From: Cheiracanthium punctorium
Taxonomy: Eukaryota; Arthropoda; Arachnida; Araneae; Cheiracanthiidae
Direction of reading: 5' to 3'
NCBI GenBank assembly: GCA_038373885.1
Contig: JAWZYV010014429.1
Coordinates: forward strand, 792,275-856,274
DNA length: 64,000 nt
Both the position numbers and the translations under genes were made by a program. The notes beneath the pieces were generated by a model. The model ran no database searches, was not told where the DNA came from, and was given only the letters and a program-made list of their open reading frames with translations. Numbering within the stretch: the first letter of the stretch is position 1; each line of letters begins with the position of its first letter. This document shows, one piece after another, positions 58,081-64,000 of this stretch.

Positions 58081-58675
58081 CCAGCTTGTGATGCTTTTGC
58101 TAGGTTTAGGCCGCTTTCCTATAAACTTGGGGGAAAGAACTGAGTGATTGATCACGCATCTGGGGAGGAAAAGTGGGTGGAAAATAGGGGTCCTGTAAAA
58201 AATGCACTTCCTTTTGTCCAGGTTGAGCTACTTAGTCTAAAAACGGTGAAAGAAGAGTTTCCTCTCCCCTGTTTGAAATAACAAGCAGAGTGGGGTGAGC
58301 GCCATTTTTCACCCACACACGAAACAGAGGCATCTCATTAATATATGGGGGTATATTTTACTTATTGGGAATTTTTGTAAGAGGGTTGTATAAAAAATAA
58401 AAGTTTGTATTTATTTACATTTAATTTTCTGAAAATTTTATTCGATATCATAAAATAACTATGTAATTCATTCCATATGGGCTTAGATCAACATTTAAAG
58501 AAGGAAACCATAGGCCACTGTTTTTAAGACACCCTCGATTATAGGGATTGGGAGTGATTATGATTTTTATTTAATATTAAAAGTATTAAACTTTTTACTT
58601 TCACTGTAAATGATCATAAAAGTTATTTAGGTTTTGTGGTTAAGGCAGATCTACACAAGGGTTGTCTGCTTAATT
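58081..58675. other. Non-coding, nothing recognised
   Basis: AT-rich apart from 58140-58320. No gene or repeat recognised. Confidence 0.4.
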
Positions 58676-58795
58676 AAGACATACCTTGAGCGATGGACTT
58701 TTTGAGGGGTTCTAACCCGAATTCACGTTACGGCTGGAGAAAACGGCCGCGCGGTAGGCCAGAACCCTAGACCTATGCACTTCAGCCGTTTACTA
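58676..58795 (-). repeat. tRNA-derived SINE, type 1, inverted
   Basis: The reverse complement contains 'gaagtgcataggtctagggt', 'accgcgcgg', 'gttttctccagccgtaacg' and 'gaattcgggttagaac', matching the SINE at 43079 with moderate divergence. Confidence 0.6.
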
Positions 58796-61028
58796 ATTGT
58801 CATGAAATTAGTAAAAATTATTTATACTACAATATAAAAGGTACTTGATCAATTTTTTTCTTATTTTTTATTAGATAAATTTATATCCTATAAAGCTCTC
58901 TTCTTTATAAAACTTATACCTTATTTAATTTTTAAGATAAACTGAAAAAAAACTTGCTGAAATAAGCAAGAATGGTGAATTATAAATATTTAGAAGGATA
59001 CCTTATCAAATATTGAACTTCATATATGAATAAAATACAGCAAGATAAAAAAGGATGCAAAATATCTATTATAACGATTAATATAGCTTGATGTAAAACT
59101 TTGAGAGTATTATTAAGAAAAGGGAAAATCCTATTCACTTTCGCTCAACAAATAAAACTTTTTTGCATAAAATACTTTGTATTGCACTAAAAAATAAAAT
59201 AAAAATGAATAAATATTTCAAAGAAACACTAATGTTTAGAAAGCATTTAAAACCACAACCTGTTGGGAGTGAGAAAATTGTTTAAGCGAAGTGCTTAACC
59301 CATGTGTGCCTGGATATTTTTGCGACTTTCTTCGATTATTACTAATAACAGAAATAATAGACAAATTTCTGATGTCAACTTCTTGAACAAGGGATAATTT
59401 CTTTTAAAATCTTTATGCATAAAAATCAAAATATCAACATCCTACTTGGTCATGTTAAAATATTTTGTAGACTTGAGGCTCAATACTCATGAATAAAGAC
59501 TAGGAAAAATAAATAACGTTTTCGACTACTAGCGAAAATGCCGTCCCAAAAAAGGGACACTAGGCATAAATGGGTTAAAAAATAACCTTGTTTAAATTAA
59601 GCTAATCTGACGACAGTGAATAGTTTCTTTTAAATAATATTTTCTCAAGACGCAGATTGGAGGTTTTTTTTTTTTTTTTTTAAATGGAACAGTTAAAAAT
59701 GACCCGTCAAATAAATGTTTAAAATAAAAGTTTGGGGGACAGAGAGGGGACACGTGCACCCCCCCACCCCGATTGCTACTCTTAAAATACTTAGGAAAAG
59801 TTTAGCTTTCTAAAGAAGAATTATCACCGCTTCATTTTTGTATTCTCGGATATGAGAAAGAAATGATCCGTTTAATATCCGTATCCACGGATATATATAA
59901 AAAAAAAAAACTATTCGTTTTCATATCCGTATCCGCCGATCTACCTTTTATGACGATACAGCATACCGCTGTTCACACAATTTAGCACTTTTAACGACAT
60001 TTAAAGGTGTTCCAAAAGCTTCGCTGTCAAATATGGGCACTCTTTCCTTCCTAACAAAATAGCTGGGTAACAGGTGTCATGAACGTTTTTTTTTCCCCAC
60101 TCCCTGTGTCCCTGACCAACGCGGCGATCTTGCAGAAACCTAATTTTTAACTGATCCCCCAGCTCCCGTCAGGAACTCCCCTTCAAGATGGGGGTAGACA
60201 CTTTTTATACCAAATGGCGTATACACCTTTTGCTACTGCTTTCTCTCCTTTGATGGCGATACCGGATCGCGGGAAAAACAGCTGCTTCACTACGGAAATT
60301 GCTGCTGCGTGTTTGTTATTGCATAGTTTTTTCCTCCCTCGGAGCTCCGCAGAAAGAAAGTAGGGAACGTTAATTTCGAAGGGGATGTAGCGTATAGTGT
60401 GTCGTTCTGCTCGCGGAAGATATCTAGGTGCAATAGTAGTTATTATTTAACGATGATTTTGAGTGAAAGATATGATGTTGCGTGAACGGTTATTTCAACA
60501 GACAATAGAGCTGCTGACATTTGGTTGGATTGATAATATCTGATAGAGCAAATGTTTTATTGGAAATAATAATTTAATCTAAGTGCGGTACCGTGTACAT
60601 TAACGGGAGCTGGTGCACGTAAAATCTGTCATGGCTCCTAAGTCCCCCATGAACGATACCTCTGGAGGTCTCTCATAGCTTAAATAAAGATCATGGTCAT
60701 CCAAACTGCCAGCCTTCGGCATCAAATCTATATGTATGGTTTATTAGCCTAATTACCATAATTAATTAACGTATATCTCGGAAACTATCCATCAGAGCGC
60801 ATTTTTATTGATTCTCGACCCCCCCCTAGACTCTGCATCCCCATCGATACATAAAATTTCGATTGCTTTGACACCAAACTTAACTTTTTAATCTTACAGG
60901 CCCAGGAGGTCATACGAAGCTCCCGTGTATTTCATTTCGGGCAGTTTAAACACTAATTTTACTTGAACCGCCCTCCGACGGCATCTCCAAAGCTTACAAA
61001 CCGTCCCAGAGCAAATTTCCACATGTGG
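58796..61028. other. 2.2 kb without recognised features
   Basis: AT-rich to ~59750, with a T run near 59670 and a C-rich patch at 59758-59770. 60240-60450 is somewhat richer in CG and could be a regulatory or untranslated region, but no open frame or splice signal supports a gene. 'atatccgtatcc' words near 59875 and 59922 repeat. Confidence 0.4.
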
Positions 61029-61571
61029 CATAGGGCTGGGCAAAAAATCAATATTTACCGAACTATCTGATTTATTACAGCATAATAAATTCGATCTTCC
61101 CATTTTCATTTCAATGAAATTTGGAAAACGGTTAAGTTCCAAAAATAGCAGCCGCCGATAAAAAAATACCGAAACCGAATTCCGCCAGTTTTCCAGCAGT
61201 GATCAACGCTACTAAAAACTAACACGTCAATCCAGCATTCCCGAGTACGATTACAATACCGAACTTTGTGGAGATAAAGAGAGCTGTCGGTCGGCATATT
61301 TCATTCAATTGGAAACAGTTGACTTTTTTGTTCTTGTTTACGGCGAGTTCGGATTTTGATGACAGTATTTGTATTTATACAGTTTCTTTAAAACCTGAAA
61401 CTTTTCAAACTATGTTTATATTAATCTGCCATTAAATGATATGAAATGAGATATATGAAGGGTCCAGGGGTAAAACCACTTTACAGCCTTTTTTTCGAAA
61501 ATGAAATAATGGTGCAATCTTCTAGATTTTAAATGAGCACTATCACCACTTGAACTATTTTTGGGGTAGAA
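61029..61571. repeat. hAT-like terminus copy 2 and spacer
   Basis: 61029-61170 matches 57934-58080 in the same orientation. The remainder up to the helicase relic is featureless. Confidence 0.4.
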
Positions 61572-62391
61572 ACATTATTTAATGGTGGTCGGACTGATCA
61601 TGCCGCCTTCAAACTACTACTGAACTTAAATTATAGTGCATCTCCAATTTGCAACATTTCTAAGGGAACAGGCTCAGCAAAATTGTTACAAGAATGCATG
61701 GGCGCCGGCAGAATATTTCCCAGGGGGGGGGGGCAAAGACTGCTTTAACGTATGGTTACCATGTTGGAAAGAGCAAAAAAGTAAGGGAAAACACTGCAAA
61801 AATACAGGGGGGGGCATTGCCCCCCCTTGCCCTATGCTGCCGGCGCCCATACAATAATTTACACTCATAGTTTGGGATGAGTGTACGATGCCTCACAAAC
61901 TAGCATTACGAGCAGTCAACAGCACACTGAAACATCTGAGAGAAAATCAGCAGCTGATGGGAAATATAGTCGTTGTGTCGGCTGGAGATTTCCGTGAGAC
62001 ACTACCAGTTGTTCCTCGAGGAACTCCAGCTGATGAACTTAATGCTTGCCAGAAATCATCAACACTCTGGGACAAAGTTTAAAAATTATCATTAACCACC
62101 AACATGCGAGTTCAGCTACAAAATGATACAACTTTGCTGCAATTTTCAGATCAATTGCTCTAACTTGGAAATGGAAGATTTCCAGAACACCCAGACAATG
62201 GACTGATTACATTCCCAAATGGATTTTGCCAATTTATAAACTCAGTTCAAGAACTTACAGAAAAAGTCTTTCCAAATATTCATCAAAATCACAGAAACCA
62301 TAAGTGGCTTTGTGAGAGAGCTATTCTTGCACCATAAAATGACTGTGGTAACAAGATCAATGAAAAAATACAGAATCTTCCTCCAGGAGAA
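61572..62391 (+). pseudogene. Helitron PIF1-type helicase fragment, broken
   Basis: Two pieces (61572-61698 and 61850-62391) are separated by a 151-bp MITE. The first reads NGGRTDHAAFKLLLNLNYSA.. KGTGSAKLLQEC. The second contains IVWDECTMPHK (the Walker B-like DE motif), VVVSAGDFRETLPVVPRGTP (the GDFRQ-type helicase motif) and TNMRVQLQND. It ends with [12 protein letters not shown]. These are signature stretches of the PIF1 helicase domain in Helitron RepHel proteins. In-frame stops at 62080, 62161 and 62336 prove decay. The Walker A region and the Rep domain are absent. The frame ends abruptly where an inverted gag fragment begins. Confidence 0.88.
61699..61849. mobile_element. 151-bp MITE inside the helicase relic
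   Basis: Perfect terminal repeats TGGGCGCCGGCAG / CTGCCGGCGCCCA, with internal G-run (61724-61733) and C-run arms. No exact target duplication was seen. Inserted after the helicase codon for the Cys of LLQEC. Confidence 0.8.
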
Positions 62392-62392
62392 C

Positions 62393-62728
62393 CCCCGCAG
62401 CTGATCCTTGTAGAGAGGCCACAAGTTGACTGGCCTTGAAGCCATCCGCCCATCCATTTGTAGAGCTCACGACGTCAAACTGAGTCTTAAAAACAGTCCA
62501 AGATGTTTGACCATCAAATGTTAAATGCTTTACAGTCGGTCTAGAATTAATAATTTCTCTACTTGCCAAAATATTGCTTGGCTTCCTCTTAAGATCAGAA
62601 AGTCTCTTTTCAAAATCGCTGATTTGTTCTTGCACATCGCTGATCTGTCCTTGCACATTGTTTCGTACTCCTTCGACTTTTTCTTGTACGTCGCTGATCT
62701 GTCCTTGCACTTCGCTTCGTACCGTCAT
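62393..62728 (-). pseudogene. Retrotransposon Gag N-terminal fragment
   Basis: From an ATG at 62728 the frame gives MTVRSEVQGQISDVQEKVEG, a coiled coil with QGQISDVQE repeated, then a segment of Ty3-type Gag (FDGQTSWTVFKTQFDVVSST.. QLVASLQGSAAGV). The homology stops at ~62393, where the opposite-strand helicase begins. The remaining codons to 62357 are helicase sequence read backwards. About 110 residues remain of a much longer Gag. Confidence 0.7.
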
Positions 62729-63660
62729 CTCCGATATAGAAGGCCTACGCACCGAATACAGAAATTGGCACAATGGCGCATTCCGTAGTCCAAGCTCAGT
62801 TGCTTTATTCACATGTTTACATCTAGTTTTGACGTGCTCGTGAATATACTCTCTGTCTCTAGAGTTGTCTTGTCAGTTATTAAGCTCTTCGTTCAGAAGC
62901 TAACTTCTACAGGGAGAAGGTAAGTGGGAGTGATGACTCATATATCATTTTAAAGATCTTTCCATTATCAACAATTTGATACCCAATTTATTGTAAAATC
63001 ATAAAAAATAACCAAGTTATGAATGTTCAAAATTATGTTCAAATACGCAAATTTTTTTTATCGTTATTTCCATTATTGTTAATTGTGTAATGACAATAGT
63101 CGCCAAGTTACGCGAATTTCAATGGCATAATTAAATTATTTAATAGAATTATTTGTTAAAACTTGACATGATTGGTTGCCATGATGCATAATTATTGTCT
63201 GTACTTAAATAATATGTAATCTTGCTTTTAATATTGCTCATGTGTTATTGAGTTATTTATAATAATGAACCAAATGTAAATTTTTTACGTGGTATTTCCA
63301 ATGGGGATTTCTTTTATATCTAAAATGGAAGAGGCTAACAACACATAAAAATATTTTTAAATGTTACTCACAATGCACTAAAAAGAGCTATTTATGGCGT
63401 ATATAAATTTATTCGATTATATTACATGGCTCAAGAGGTATAGAGAACTTAGATATATGGAATTTTGTCGCCAAATGTCAATAAATCTCTAGCACTTCCG
63501 TTGTTCTAATGATTTCTAGGCTCATAAGAATAGCAACCCATCTATAATTTCATGTGTCCGGCATTTATCTTGGCGAAAAGTCCTTTGTCTTGGCGAACCG
63601 CCGCCGGGATTATACGTAAATACCTAATTTTACATACATTTTTATTAGATTGGTAAAAAA
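62723..63660 (-). repeat. Repeat X, copy 2, partial
   Basis: The reverse complement matches X from 50869 back to about 48440, skipping the Tc1 element, so it provides the empty Tc1 site (near 62943). The terminus CGTCATCTCCGATATAGAAG overlaps the start codon of the gag fragment. 63540-63632 resembles M1. Confidence 0.8.
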
Positions 63661-64000
63661 TAAAATCTTTTTAACAAAAAAATTAAACCGCCGAAAAACT
63701 CAAAAGCAAAAAATAATAAACCTTTTCTTAAATAACCTTAATAACTAAGTTCTTAAACTAATGTAAGTATACCTAAGTAATTTTGAGTCGGTGCCAAACA
63801 ACCAATGAACAAAGATCACTAAATTGCCTAAATCTCTATTATTAATAGGAGTAATTTATTGTTCACACACAGATTTTAATGCTGAGTTTTGTATTACAAA
63901 GTAGACCTCTCTGCATTTCTGCGAAAGCTCGTTGATCGTGAGCGACGTACGGAGAGGCATTTTTTGGAATGTTAATGTTTATCGCCGGAGATTTCAACGT
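63661..64000 (+). other. Spacer; possible LINE endonuclease edge
   Basis: Mostly featureless. The last codons (63955-64000) read FFGMLMFIAGDFN, and 'FIAGDFN' is typical of the LINE APE-type endonuclease. The frame has a TGA just upstream and the window ends, so this is only a hint. Confidence 0.25.

Overview
This is AT-rich, intron- and transposon-dense animal nuclear DNA. It has almost no host coding sequence. An arthropod is likely and a spider is my best guess, from the style of the Tc1, mariner, Ty3 and Helitron elements; no marker gene proves it. I see no rRNA, no CRISPR and no intact tRNA. Host-gene candidates are three exon-like segments: 1044-1178, 46084-46227 and a possible terminal exon at 46459-46619. 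None could be assigned to a gene.

The dominant theme is rolling-circle (Helitron-type) DNA. At least five elements (labelled C, E, F, I1 and I2; also D, J and L from their visible ends) have, read on their own strand, a TC start and a GC-rich hairpin a few bases before a final CTAG or CTGG. They sit between A and T with no target duplication. For C, I2 and E, matching unoccupied sequence inside the window confirms the boundaries. Two further families (A and B, 13.6-19.2 kb, 29 kb and 52.6-53.5 kb) look like Helentron-type non-autonomous elements: subterminal inverted repeats, long internal tandem arrays, and a 3' hairpin followed by CAGATTTTT. A broken PIF1-type Helitron helicase lies at 61.57-62.39 kb.

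Layout: 1-2.9 kb holds an exon, a decayed inverted B copy and small MITEs. 3.5-13.2 kb holds the inverted P arms bracketing the 7.7-kb Helitron F, whose interior is a near-identical 2.21-kb tandem array. 13.6-30 kb is B-A-A-B-A head to tail; the last A is split by a complete 8.8-kb Ty3/gypsy retrotransposon on the minus strand (20147-28955). 30.4-38.5 kb holds a hAT MITE, Helitron E, a 0.85-kb TIR element, repeat G, and Helitrons I1 and I2. 37-41 kb is repeat L copy 1, split by I2, a hAT MITE and Helitron C. 42.8-45.4 kb holds SINEs, Helitron J and a 98-bp perfect palindrome. 46.0-51.2 kb holds exons, L copy 2, and G copy 2 split by repeat X, which is itself split by an apparently intact Tc1 element. 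51.2-54.6 kb is a long inverted repeat (K) holding a B copy and abutting a mariner fossil. 55.6-64 kb holds Helitron D, MITEs, a SINE, the helicase relic fused to an inverted retrotransposon gag fragment, a second X copy, and perhaps the edge of a LINE.

The functional units are the gypsy element (gag, pro and pol, with a textbook -1 frameshift signal) and the Tc1 element (one transposase gene between perfect terminal repeats). The other elements are non-autonomous and would depend on enzymes encoded elsewhere. Because many elements are nested and several have unoccupied paralogous sites in the same window, their relative insertion order can be read directly.
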